Shown here one piece after another: positions 1 to 6,863 of a DNA stretch of 20,694 nt (within the stretch, counting starts at the first letter, position 1; every line of letters starts with the position of its first letter). Under the pieces are notes generated by a model. It saw only the letters and a program-made list of their open reading frames with translations, was not told the DNA's origin and ran no database searches. The position numbers and the translations under genes are program-made. Source of the DNA: JBMZCV01 sp049613665 (GTDB lineage: Bacteria; Bacteroidota; Bacteroidia; Chitinophagales; UBA2359); assembly GCA_049613665.1 (NCBI GenBank), contig JBMZCV010000082.1, positions 1 through 20,694 of the forward strand, in the 5' to 3' direction.

Positions 1-55
1 AATATATCAATATTAATTTGTAATATATCACTTATTTCAAAGCGAGAATAGCTGA

Positions 56-478
56 CAGCCTGCTACGCCAAATATTCAAGAAAAAATAAATATCCCTTTT
101 TTAATACCCATTATAAATGGCGATTTACCAATAACTATTGCCGAAATTGACCCTGCAACTAGATTGCCTGTAATACAAAGCAGAAAAGCGAATGAAAACA
201 TTGAAGTAAGTGAAAGTTTAAAAATTAAGCTATATCCAAACCCATGCCAAAGCTATACCAATATAGCCTACACTTTAGCCAAAGATAGCAAAGTGAGTAT
301 AGAAGTTTTCAATATTCGAGGCGAGCAAGTTGCTTGCATCAGCAATAATGAGTACCAAATGGCAGGAGAACACCGTGCTGATATAGATATGAGCCATTTA
401 CCGAACGGAACATATATATGCCGAGTGTCGCAGAGCAATGGTAAAATCTCTAGTCAGCGATTTGTGAAAATACAATAA
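56..478 (+). pseudogene. T9SS type A C-terminal sorting domain, remnant of a secreted protein
   Basis: The open frame runs from just after an in-frame TGA at 53-55 to the TAA at 476-478. It has no ATG and no signal peptide; the first usual start codon is a TTG at 164, inside what already reads as protein. The last ~80 residues match the T9SS type A sorting domain (Por_Secre_tail family): a YPNP motif near the start, a SIEVFNIRGEQV strand, an HLPNGTYICRV strand, and a terminal RFVKIQ. Such domains direct cargo through the type IX system to the cell surface and do not occur alone in working proteins. I infer the 3' end of a decayed or truncated gene. A frameshift near base 53, with the main part left of the window, would also fit, but the first 50 bases show no clear coding continuation in another frame. 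Confidence 0.6.
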
Positions 479-494
479 AATATTAGACATATAA

Positions 495-539
495 AAGCCG
501 CTATAAAACAAATTTGGCGATTCGGATTTATAGCGGCTT
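495..539 (+). terminator. Intrinsic terminator after the T9SS-domain remnant
   Basis: A perfect 13-bp inverted repeat (495-507 with 527-539, core GCCGCTATAAA) encloses a 19-nt loop. It begins 17 bases after the stop codon at 478. The following tract is only moderately T-rich (CATTTAAGTATT). Confidence 0.6.
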
Positions 540-901
540 CATTTAAGTATTGAGAAAAATAAGCGACAAATTTTGAAAACTAACAGACTGAATATCAATA
601 CGTTAGCATAAATTGTCCTTATCTCAAATAGTGCTTGGCACTTAGAAAACCTTATTTCTTAACTTGTTTGTGTATCAACAAAAATAGCTTGCAAAACGAT
701 ATTTTTTAGTAAGAACGGCTTTGCTATGCCTATTTCTTAATGACACAAACACAAAATAAAATTGTGATATGACAGCAAAGATAAACATTTTTTTGTTTCC
801 TCACGCATTTATGTGAGCGAAACTCGCCTAAAAGTGATGTTTCCATTATTTTTTAAAGCTCTTTTTTTACATTTTTTATAAATTTTTAAATTCAAATACC
901 A
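540..901. other. AT-rich intergenic region without a recognised gene
   Basis: No open frame with coding character is seen on either strand. It holds a 10-bp direct repeat (TATTTCTTAA at 653-662 and 731-740) and a 9-bp inverted repeat (TGTTTGTGT at 665-673, ACACAAACA at 743-751). The inverted repeat could fold a ~90-nt structure, but the arms are short. No exact TAnnTTTG promoter box lies close to the gene at 902. Confidence 0.4.
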
Positions 902-1441
902 ATGAAAATATTTAATTACAGTTTAATCGCAATCTGTTTTTCTTTGCTGTTTTTTGCTTCTTGTAGTAAGACAGATGTAGCTCCTAGTGTTAATGATACT
1001 GAATTGTTAAGCTCTTTTTTATCGCAAGATGTAGCAACCGAAAAAGGGGAAGTAACAGAAGAAGGGAACTTTAGAGTTAAAGTTGAAGAAACAAACGACA
1101 ATAAAGCTTTATTCGACGCTTTCCGAACTACGGGCAATGCTTTAGAGTTGAATGAAGATATTGTTTTAGACGCTGAAGATGTACAAGCTATTTGGGGAGA
1201 GGCGGCAACCGATTCTTTTCTTGAAAATGGCATTACTATCAATAAAGACGATATTGAGTTGAACAGAGTAACTATGAATTCAGATGGCGAAGTTGTTGAT
1301 ATGACAGAAGCTGAAATTGCAGAGCGTCTAAGACTTGATTATTTTATTATGGAATTTTATCAAGAATTGATAATCTATGAAGATGGAAGTTGGGAATATT
1401 ACGAATCTTTTTATTTTGAAGCTTGTACGATAATTTTTTAG
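902..1441 (+). CDS. Acidic lipoprotein of unknown function
   Basis: The 179-residue product starts with a lipoprotein signal: a short positive start, a hydrophobic stretch at residues 8-18, and a lipobox ending FFASC with Cys21 as the lipidated residue. The mature part is strongly acidic, with no obvious repeats. It has an aromatic, Glu-rich C-terminal part (YEDGSWEYYESFYFEAC, about residues 159-175) ending in a short hydrophobic tail. I do not recognise a family. It should sit in the inner or outer membrane facing the periplasm, or be exported to the surface. The ATG at 902 is well placed because the signal peptide begins there. A short hairpin (GGCAAA/TTTGCC, 1443-1462) follows the stop codon. 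It appears to be a single-gene unit; the next gene is on the opposite strand. Confidence 0.8.
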   Translation: MKIFNYSLIAICFSLLFFASCSKTDVAPSVNDTELLSSFLSQDVATEKGEVTEEGNFRVKVEETNDNKALFDAFRTTGNALELNEDIVLDAEDVQAIWGEAATDSFLENGITINKDDIELNRVTMNSDGEVVDMTEAEIAERLRLDYFIMEFYQELIIYEDGSWEYYESFYFEACTIIF

Positions 1442-1564
1442 TGGCAAAATAGGCAGTTTGCCGAAAAGTCTTTTATCGAAATAGAGTAGGTATTTTCATT
1501 AACAATAGTTCTGACATTTTTTATAACAATTTTCAGTTGAATAAAAAACACCTTTTGGCAAGGG

Positions 1565-1647
1565 AAACATACTATTTTTCAGTTCAAAAGGCCATTAAAT
1601 TTGCAAATATTGGCCGCCTTAGCCTAAAAAAAATAGTATGTTTAAAC
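1565..1647. repeat. Dispersed hairpin repeat, copy 1
   Basis: The outer arms form a perfect 15-bp inverted repeat, AAACATACTATTTTT (1565-1579) with its complement at 1629-1643. Inside is a second pair (AAGGC 1588-1592, GCCTT 1616-1620), so the unit folds into one long hairpin of about 80 nt. A second copy at 6714-6796 keeps the arms and most of the interior, with roughly nine differences and one indel. The size, structure and dispersal resemble a non-coding miniature element or a REP-like intergenic repeat. No flanking target duplication was found. Confidence 0.7.
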
Positions 1648-1802
1648 CTTTGATAAAAAAATAAATGTCTGAACCATTGATTAAAGAACTAAACAAAAAA
1701 GCATGAAAATAGCCTATTTGAATAATAAACAAACTGTTTAGTTGATTAAATATACCACCATTTACTGCCCCTCTTTTAATTGATAGGTAGTTTCAAAGAA
1801 AA

Positions 1803-1836
1803 AAAGCCATACTCACAGCAATGTAAGTATGGCTTT
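1803..1836 (-). terminator. Terminator of idi, possibly bidirectional
   Basis: A perfect 11-bp inverted repeat (AAAGCCATACT at 1803-1813, complement at 1826-1836) has a 12-nt loop. On the minus strand it is followed by a T-rich run (complement of 1797-1805), as expected ~40 bases after the idi stop codon. The plus-strand side (ACTTTTTC) is also T-rich, so it could stop readthrough from both sides. Confidence 0.75.
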
Positions 1837-1874
1837 ACTTTTTCATATAAAAAAAAGAAAAACAAAGATAATTT

Positions 1875-2429
1875 TTAAAACAACTTCTTCACATTACTCA
1901 CCGCCAGCAAGCCACGATTAATCAGCTCTACCAAAGCCGTTTTGAACCAAAAAGTATAAGTTGTCGAATTCATTTCCAAGTCCGTAAACAGCGTTGGAAT
2001 ATCTATCCATCTGATGTCGTTTACTTCCTTTGGATTCAAGTTGTCGATAGGCTCGTCATACACTCCTACCAAAACCGTGTCTAGCTCATGTTCTATCAAT
2101 TGCGAAACAGGGTCGTCGGCACGATAAATGAAGCTAAACACAGATTTCAGTTCCGTATCAAAGCCCAATTCTTCTACCAAACGCCGATGAGCAGCCTCTA
2201 GCGGCGTTTCATTCAGCCGTGGATGACTACAACAAGCATTGCTCCACAAACCACCAAAATGATATTTTTTGAAAGCTCGCTGTTGCAACAACATTTGCCC
2301 TTTGCTATTGAAAATAAAAACGCTAAAGGCCGTATGCAACAAGCCTCTTTGATGAGCAGCAAGTTTCTCTTCTGTTCCCAAAAACTTACCTTTTCTATCT
2401 ACTAAAACTACATATTCTTTCTTTGCCAT
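1875..2429 (-). CDS. idi: Isopentenyl-diphosphate delta-isomerase, type 1
   Basis: This is a Nudix-fold enzyme that interconverts isopentenyl and dimethylallyl diphosphate for isoprenoid synthesis (quinones, carotenoids, undecaprenyl carrier) in the cytoplasm. The 184-residue length matches the E. coli enzyme (182). Key residues are visible at nearly the same numbers: the metal ligands His26, His32 and His69, catalytic Cys67 in NACCSHPR, Glu113/Glu115 in IEHEL, and a degenerate Nudix helix LEAAHRRLVEELG (about 77-89). I chose the ATG at 2429 (MAKKEYVVLV) because homologues begin there; the open frame extends to a TTG at 2465, adding residues that look untranslated. glpK lies upstream on the same strand, but the gap holds a long hairpin element, so co-transcription is uncertain. 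The terminator at 1803-1836 follows. Confidence 0.93.
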   Translation of the reverse strand: MAKKEYVVLVDRKGKFLGTEEKLAAHQRGLLHTAFSVFIFNSKGQMLLQQRAFKKYHFGGLWSNACCSHPRLNETPLEAAHRRLVEELGFDTELKSVFSFIYRADDPVSQLIEHELDTVLVGVYDEPIDNLNPKEVNDIRWIDIPTLFTDLEMNSTTYTFWFKTALVELINRGLLAVSNVKKLF

Positions 2430-2457
2430 ATTTTTTTTCTGTGTAAAATGATTTATC

Positions 2458-2587
2458 ATTAGCAACTAAAAACAAGCTATTAGAAATGACATATTTCTAA
2501 AAAAAGAGCATTGATATTTTTTTATATTTGCCGAATTTGGCTAAAAAATATGTCATTTCTTTACACTTATGATTAGCAACTAAAAAC
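2458..2587. repeat. Hairpin element flanked by 16-bp direct repeats
   Basis: A perfect 15-bp inverted repeat, AGAAATGACATATTT (2482-2496) with its complement at 2546-2560, encloses ~49 nt that contain a small inner hairpin (GCC/GGC around 2530-2541). On both sides lies the same 16-mer ATTAGCAACTAAAAAC (2458-2473 and 2572-2587). The layout resembles a small inserted element bounded by a duplication, but 16 bp is long for a target duplication. The repeats may instead belong to a larger low-complexity block (CTAAAAACTAAGCACTAAAA follows). It sits between glpK and idi and could act as a processing or termination structure. Confidence 0.6.
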
Positions 2588-2607
2588 TAAGCACTAAAAA
2601 TTAAAAA

Positions 2608-4104
2608 CTACTCTTCCGCCCATTTCATACAACGTTTGACTGCTTTTTGCCAACCTGCATACAGTTTTTCCTTTCGTTCCATAGACATTTCAGGCGAAAA
2701 ACCAGCATCTTTGTTCCAATTGTTGCTAATGTCTGCTTTTGTATAAAAACCAACTGCCAAACCAGCCAAATAAGCTGCACCCAAAGCCGTTGTTTCTATC
2801 ACAGCAGGCCGCTCAACATTTGTGCCTAAAATATCGGCTTGAAACTGCATGAGCAAATTGTTGGCCGAAGCACCGCCATCTACTCTCAAAGCCGCCAAAC
2901 TGATGTCGGCATCTGTTTCCATGGCGTTCAAAACATCTCTTGTTTGATAGGCCAAAGACTCTAAAGTTGCACGAACAAAATGCGTTTTGGTAGTGCCTCT
3001 TGTCAAGCCAAAAATAGCACCTCTCGCATACATATCCCAATACGGAGCACCCAAACCTGCAAAGGCTGGCACGACATAAACGCCATCAGTATCGCTCACT
3101 TTTTGGGCAAAATATTCTGAATCGGCAGCAGCATCTATTATTTTCAAGCCATCACGCAACCATTGAATGGCCGCTCCTGCAATAAAAACACTGCCTTCAA
3201 GTGCATATTCCACCTTGCCATCTACGCCCCACGCAATAGTCGTGAGCAAACCTGTTTTTGAATGAATAAGCTCTTCGCCTGTATTCATGAGCATAAAACA
3301 GCCTGTTCCATAAGTATTTTTTGCCATACCTGCCGAAAAACAAGCTTGCCCAAAAAGTGCAGCTTGCTGGTCGCCTGCTACGCCACAAATTGGAATATTT
3401 GCACCACCAAAAAAAACACTTGCCGTTTCGCCAAAATCTCCACTAGAAGCACAAACCTTTGGAAGCATCGTTTTTGGAACAGCCAAATAAGACAAAAGTT
3501 TATCGTCCCAAGTCAAATTTTTGATATTATACAACAAAGTTCGAGAAGCATTGCTGTAGTCCGTAGCGTGAACTTCGCCTTTCGTCAATTTCCAGATAAG
3601 CCAAGTATCTATTGTGCCAAAAAGCAAATCGCCATTTTCGGCTTTTGCTCTTGCTTGCGGCACATTGTCGAGTATCCATTTTATTTTTGTGCCAGAAAAA
3701 TACGCATCAATAACCAAGCCTGTATTTTCACGCACATAATCTGTCATATTGTCGGCAGTCATTTTGTCGCAGATGGCTGCTGTTCTTCTATCTTGCCAAA
3801 CGATAGCATTATGAATTGGTTCGCCTGTGTTTTTGTCCCAAACTACTGTTGTTTCACGCTGATTTGTGATGCCGATAGCCGCAATTTCGCTGGCCGCAAT
3901 TTCATTTTCTGCCAAAACACGTTGTGCAACTGCTAGTTGTGTTGTCCAAATTTCGTTGGCATCGTGTTCTACCCATGCCGATTTCGGATAAATTTGTGTA
4001 AATTCTTGTTGAGCAGTCCCAATTATTGTTCCTGCTTTGTCAAAAATAATAGCACGAGAGCTAGTTGTGCCTTGGTCTAGTGCCAAAATATATGTTTTAT
4101 TCAT
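2608..4104 (-). CDS. glpK: Glycerol kinase
   Basis: Phosphorylates glycerol with ATP to sn-glycerol-3-phosphate for lipid synthesis or entry into glycolysis; cytoplasmic, FGGY family. The 498-residue length is close to E. coli GlpK (502). Landmarks fall at the same numbers: D10-Q-G-T-T phosphate loop, Arg83-Glu84 in NQRETT and Tyr135 for glycerol binding, catalytic Asp245 in GVAGDQQ, then NTYGTGCF and RVDGGASANN in the ATPase core. The E. coli residue Arg236 that binds the inhibitor fructose-1,6-bisphosphate is Asn here (ANIPIC). The phospho-His site of Gram-positive enzymes is also missing (VFFGG). So neither classical control is evident. I chose the ATG at 4104; a TTG at 4128 would add eight basic residues with no support. 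No glpF or glpD is adjacent. A promoter-like box and a 5'-leader hairpin lie upstream. Confidence 0.96.
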   Translation of the reverse strand: MNKTYILALDQGTTSSRAIIFDKAGTIIGTAQQEFTQIYPKSAWVEHDANEIWTTQLAVAQRVLAENEIAASEIAAIGITNQRETTVVWDKNTGEPIHNAIVWQDRRTAAICDKMTADNMTDYVRENTGLVIDAYFSGTKIKWILDNVPQARAKAENGDLLFGTIDTWLIWKLTKGEVHATDYSNASRTLLYNIKNLTWDDKLLSYLAVPKTMLPKVCASSGDFGETASVFFGGANIPICGVAGDQQAALFGQACFSAGMAKNTYGTGCFMLMNTGEELIHSKTGLLTTIAWGVDGKVEYALEGSVFIAGAAIQWLRDGLKIIDAAADSEYFAQKVSDTDGVYVVPAFAGLGAPYWDMYARGAIFGLTRGTTKTHFVRATLESLAYQTRDVLNAMETDADISLAALRVDGGASANNLLMQFQADILGTNVERPAVIETTALGAAYLAGLAVGFYTKADISNNWNKDAGFSPEMSMERKEKLYAGWQKAVKRCMKWAEE

Positions 4105-4140
4105 GCGGTTTTTTCTTTTGTTGGCCAAAAAAGCGATTTA

Positions 4141-4174
4141 AAAAAAAATGCTCAAAAAGCATTTGACAAAGTTA
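4141..4174 (-). promoter_or_regulatory. glpK promoter -7 box with a hairpin at the predicted 5' end of the mRNA
   Basis: On the minus strand TAACTTTG (4167-4174) matches the Bacteroidota -7 consensus TAnnTTTG exactly. I found no good TTTG about 20 nt further upstream. Directly downstream is a 7-bp hairpin (AAATGCT/AGCATTT, 4146-4164, 5-nt loop) followed by a run of T on the minus strand, which looks like a compact terminator. The transcript would start at or just before this hairpin. Confidence 0.5.
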
Positions 4175-4340
4175 CAAAAAACTAAGGAAATTTTTTATTT
4201 GGCTCAAAAAAAGAAAGGAGAGGAGAAAAATCTATATTTATTTTTTTATGAAACTGAAAATAGCACAAAATGACAGATAGATTTTGTAATTTTATCACTT
4301 CAAAAAAGACATATTAATTTTTTTATATAAAAACAAAGAC

Positions 4341-4889
4341 ATGAGATTTCCAAGGCTAGAAACAGAACGTTTGATTTTGCGACAATTGAGCCGAAAAGAT
4401 AGACAACGAATAGTTTTTTTATTAAACAATAAGAATATTTCTCAAATGACAGGAAATATTCCATATCCATATACTGAAAAGAAAGCTATAGAATTGATAA
4501 ATGGCTCTTTATTGAGTTTTGAACGCCGTCAAGCTACTGTTTTTGGTGTTGTGAGAAAGACAGATAATTTGCTGATTGGAAAAATGGGAATAAAATATGA
4601 TAAAGAACATCAACGTGGAGATTTGGGCTATTGGATTGGAGAACAATATTGGGGAAAAGGTTTTGCTACCGAAGCCTTGATAGCGTTGATGGCTTATGAA
4701 TTTTCGTATGAAGGCTTACACAAAATGGAAGCTTGTCATTTTGGCGAAAATGTGGGTTCTGCAAATGTATTGCTAAAAGCTGGCTTGAAAAAAGAAGCCG
4801 AAAAAAAAGAACATTTCAAGAAAAATGGTCGCTTTCTCGATGTAATAGAATATGGCTTGCTTCGCACAGATTATATTGGAAAAAAATAA
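4341..4889 (+). CDS. GNAT acetyltransferase, RimJ/RimL-like
   Basis: A 182-residue single-domain protein of the Acetyltransf_3 (RimJ/RimL) type, which transfers acetyl from acetyl-CoA to an amine, often a protein N-terminus or a small molecule. The N-terminus is typical (LETERLILRQLSRKD, residues 6-20). Motif A, which binds the CoA pyrophosphate, is seen as GYWIGEQYWGKGFATEAL (about 96-113), with the GxGxA-like turn GKGFA. The later VGSANVLLKAGLKKEA (about 138-153) is the usual SxxVLEKxGF helix. The ATG at 4341 fits the family start. The gene stands alone, converging with the GNAT gene at 5051-6052; a strong hairpin lies between them. The substrate cannot be told from sequence; RimJ-type ribosomal-protein acetylation and antibiotic or amino-acid acetylation are both possible. 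Confidence 0.88.
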   Translation: MRFPRLETERLILRQLSRKDRQRIVFLLNNKNISQMTGNIPYPYTEKKAIELINGSLLSFERRQATVFGVVRKTDNLLIGKMGIKYDKEHQRGDLGYWIGEQYWGKGFATEALIALMAYEFSYEGLHKMEACHFGENVGSANVLLKAGLKKEAEKKEHFKKNGRFLDVIEYGLLRTDYIGKK

Positions 4890-4965
4890 ATTTTTAAACA
4901 CTCGACATCTGTTTCTACATTTAAGAACTTATTTTTTCGCTGTTACTTAAACACTTTTTGTTGAT

Positions 4966-5024
4966 ATGCTTACTTTCTGAATATACTATTCTTTGAAAAA
5001 ATAGTATGTTCAAAAAGTAAGCAT
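4966..5024. terminator. Long hairpin between two convergent GNAT genes
   Basis: The arms 4966-4990 and 5000-5024 are complementary over 25 positions with only two exceptions, around a 9-nt loop. It lies 77 bases after the plus-strand stop and 27 bases from the minus-strand stop, so a bidirectional terminator is likely. The inner part (TACTATT ... AATAGTATGTT) is the same as the arm tips of the dispersed repeat at 1565-1647 and 6714-6796, so it may be a shortened relative of that repeat. Confidence 0.7.
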
Positions 5025-5050
5025 TTTGTTTTAGTAAAAAAACTTTTTTG

Positions 5051-6052
5051 TTAGCTAAAATTGCGAGTAGCTCTCGTTGTTGCTTTATTGATGCTTTTTG
5101 GTTGGCTTCCCAATAGTCTGCTCAAGCTCTTTTTGTAGCACCAAATTGCTGTTTTTTTCTTAAAACCAACCCTAAGCAATGCTTTTTTCAAAGGAATATG
5201 TCTAGAATCTATATCGGCAATAATGGTTTTGATGCCATCTTCATACAAAATATGAATAGCATATTGCAGCAACTCATCTACATAACCTTGTCGTCTTTTG
5301 TTTGGCACAATACCTATATAATTAACTGCACCTCTTTGCTCGCTAAAACGCTGCGGCACAACAAGGCCGACTAAAGCACCTCCTTTTTTTTCGTAAGCCA
5401 ACAAATAATGAGACAAATCATCATCTACTTGCATGAGCTTTTGAAACAAGGTTTGAGCATATTGATGTGCACCAATCTTTTTTATCAACTTTTGGTCGGC
5501 TCTATCAAGTGTGGCAGAGCAGGTTTGTCTAATAGCATCTATAAAATGGCCAGCATTGACTTCAGTTAGCGGTTTAAACAACAGCTTTTTAGAGTTGTAC
5601 TTTTGCTGACGATAAGTTGATGGCTGTTGAATTTCAAATTGCCATTTTTCTTGTATCAAATCAATACCTATTTTTTTCAACAGCATTTTATGCTCTTTTA
5701 AAGCTGGCGTAAAATCATATATCAAACGACCATCAAGCACGGTTGCACCATTCAAATACATGATTTCAAGGCTTTGCAATAGCAACTCATTTCCAATAGA
5801 AAAATTATTTTGACTTTCCCAGTTTAGTAACAAACCAAGTGTCGTAAACTTGATATGTTGTCTATCGTTTGGAAATGCCCAATAAATGATGCCGCCAACA
5901 AATGTTTTGTTTTCTACTGCAACAAAACACCAACTAATATGAGTTTGGCGTGCGGCAAATAAACGCAATAAAATGGATTTGAGGTAAACGGAATCATTTG
6001 CCAATGATGCAAAGTCATCTATTTCATTCAGGGTGATTGAACGAACTGTCAT
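5051..6052 (-). CDS. Protein with two GNAT-like domains
   Basis: A 333-residue product. The C-terminal half (about 155-300) is a recognisable GNAT domain: a central strand YIGIVPNKRRQGYVDELLQYA (about 245-265) carries the R-R-x-G-Y acetyl-CoA loop after a VxP turn, followed by IIADIDSRHIPLKKALLRVGFKKK, the usual N/H-xx-a-xxLyxrlGF region. The N-terminal half (1-145) has similar length and secondary structure (HISWCFVAVENKTFVGGIIYWAF, residues 38-60) but no clear CoA-binding loop, so it is probably a non-catalytic GNAT copy. Tandem GNAT proteins with one active half are known, for example mycothiol synthase. The tail after residue 305 is basic and Ser/Thr-rich (KATTRATRNFS), which is unusual. 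Start ATG at 6052. The substrate is unknown and no pathway neighbour helps. Confidence 0.7.
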   Translation of the reverse strand: MTVRSITLNEIDDFASLANDSVYLKSILLRLFAARQTHISWCFVAVENKTFVGGIIYWAFPNDRQHIKFTTLGLLLNWESQNNFSIGNELLLQSLEIMYLNGATVLDGRLIYDFTPALKEHKMLLKKIGIDLIQEKWQFEIQQPSTYRQQKYNSKKLLFKPLTEVNAGHFIDAIRQTCSATLDRADQKLIKKIGAHQYAQTLFQKLMQVDDDLSHYLLAYEKKGGALVGLVVPQRFSEQRGAVNYIGIVPNKRRQGYVDELLQYAIHILYEDGIKTIIADIDSRHIPLKKALLRVGFKKKTAIWCYKKSLSRLLGSQPKSINKATTRATRNFS

Positions 6053-6168
6053 AAGTAAGGGGTTTTATAGGGGGGTGTTTTTGACTATAATATGACAAAT
6101 ATAAGGCTTTTAAATCATTTTTTCCAATAAAAAGGCAAGTATTTTATGATGTTTTTCTAAAAAATAAA

Positions 6169-6205
6169 AAAAGTTCAATAGATAAAATTTATCTATTGAA
6201 CTTTT
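6169..6205 (-). terminator. Perfect 37-nt palindrome, terminator of the small lipoprotein gene
   Basis: The 18-base arms 6169-6186 and 6188-6205 (core AAGTTCAATAGATAAA) are exactly complementary around one central base. On the minus strand it is followed by a long T-rich stretch (complement of 6157-6172), as in an intrinsic terminator about 80 bases after the stop codon at 6287. Confidence 0.75.
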
Positions 6206-6286
6206 GTTCTTAGTATGATAGTGTCTATATGGTTTTGAGTGCTAATAAAAAGCTGAAAAATAAGTAATTGAAGAATATATGAATAC

Positions 6287-6472
6287 TTAAATTTCTTGTT
6301 TTTCAATGTCATAATAGCAAAACTCGTAGTCAGGCAGTGAAATGTTAGATTCTGAATCGGTAATTCGGCCTGGACAGCCATGGCCTCGCTGACAAGCATT
6401 GAAGGAAACAAGTAAAACACATAAAATGGCAACAGAGGAAACGATTCGACTTATCGAAATGGTTTGTTTCAT
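6287..6472 (-). CDS. Small lipoprotein, 61 residues
   Basis: The ATG at 6472 begins a clear lipoprotein signal peptide: MKQTISISR start, hydrophobic core IVSSVAILCVLLVSF (about residues 10-24), and lipobox SFNAC with Cys27 as the modified residue. The mature peptide has only 35 residues (CQRGHGCPG, then acidic and aromatic residues) and includes two further Cys and one His. I know no family. A terminator palindrome follows, and a ~390-base gap separates it from the next gene upstream, so it is probably a separate transcript. A competing 79-residue frame (6193-6432) on the same strand lacks a signal peptide and reads through the terminator, so it was not accepted. Short lipoproteins are common in Bacteroidota and often unannotated. 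Confidence 0.6.
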   Translation of the reverse strand: MKQTISISRIVSSVAILCVLLVSFNACQRGHGCPGRITDSESNISLPDYEFCYYDIEKQEI

Positions 6473-6863
6473 AATAAATAATCTATTCTATTAATGTGAT
6501 AAAAATGGTGGATATTTAAATATAAAAAAAAGTTTATTTAATTTGTATGACGCACAACTTGTGTATATACATATTTTTCAAACGCTATATAGTTATATTT
6601 ATTTTCAAAAAAGCAAAAAAAGTGACATTCCTGTGTTTATGACTGTTTTTTCTTTCAAAAGTTTAAAAATATCTGTTTAAAAGCAGCCATTTTCGGTTTA
6701 ACAAAAGAAACTTTTAACATACTATTTTTCAGTTCAAAAGGCCATAAAATAGGAAATATTGGTCTCCTTAACCTAAAAAAAATAGTGTGTCTAAACTTTT
6801 GAAAGAAAAAGCCTTAAAAACTAATTGCTGACACAGAAAAATAAATAAGTTTTTTTGTAATGT
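6473..6863. other. Intergenic region holding a dispersed repeat
   Basis: No coding frame is seen. It contains copy 2 of the hairpin repeat (6714-6796) and an 11-bp palindrome CACAACTTGTG near 6553-6563, upstream of the small lipoprotein gene, which could be a weak operator. The rest is AT-rich without visible structure. Confidence 0.4.
6714..6796. repeat. Dispersed hairpin repeat, copy 2
   Basis: This copy aligns end to end with the repeat at 1565-1647. Shared blocks are AACATACTATTTTTCAGTTC, then AAAAGGCCAT, then AAATATTGG, and the end CCTAAAAAAAATAGT. Its right arm reads AATAGTGTGT instead of AATAGTATGT; the change still allows G-T pairing with the left arm, which suggests the folded form is maintained. 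Confidence 0.7.

Larger units (their letters stand above)
1442..1874. other. Intergenic region between convergent genes, rich in inverted repeats
   Basis: No coding frame is apparent. It holds a weak hairpin just after the lipoprotein stop (1443-1462), one copy of the dispersed ~82-bp hairpin repeat (1565-1647), a 9-bp inverted repeat (AACTAAACA at 1687-1695 with TGTTTAGTT at 1735-1743), and the terminator at 1803-1836. Confidence 0.5.

Noticed and set aside
665..751. Possible small RNA or tRNA-like fold in the gap before the first lipoprotein
   Set aside because: The arms are only 9 bp, there is no promoter, and no tRNA features such as a TTC loop or conserved acceptor stem were found.
2458..2587. 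CRISPR-like direct repeats near idi
   Set aside because: There are only two repeat copies, the interval is itself a hairpin and not a spacer, and no cas genes are present.
3262..3936. Long plus-strand frame (224 codons) opposite glpK
   Set aside because: It is fully antisense to a well-conserved enzyme gene, is Cys- and Ile-rich without any recognisable domain or signal, and is explained by codon bias of glpK.
6193..6432. 79-codon frame overlapping the small lipoprotein
   Set aside because: It has no signal peptide, runs into a perfect terminator palindrome, and competes with a frame that has a clear lipobox.
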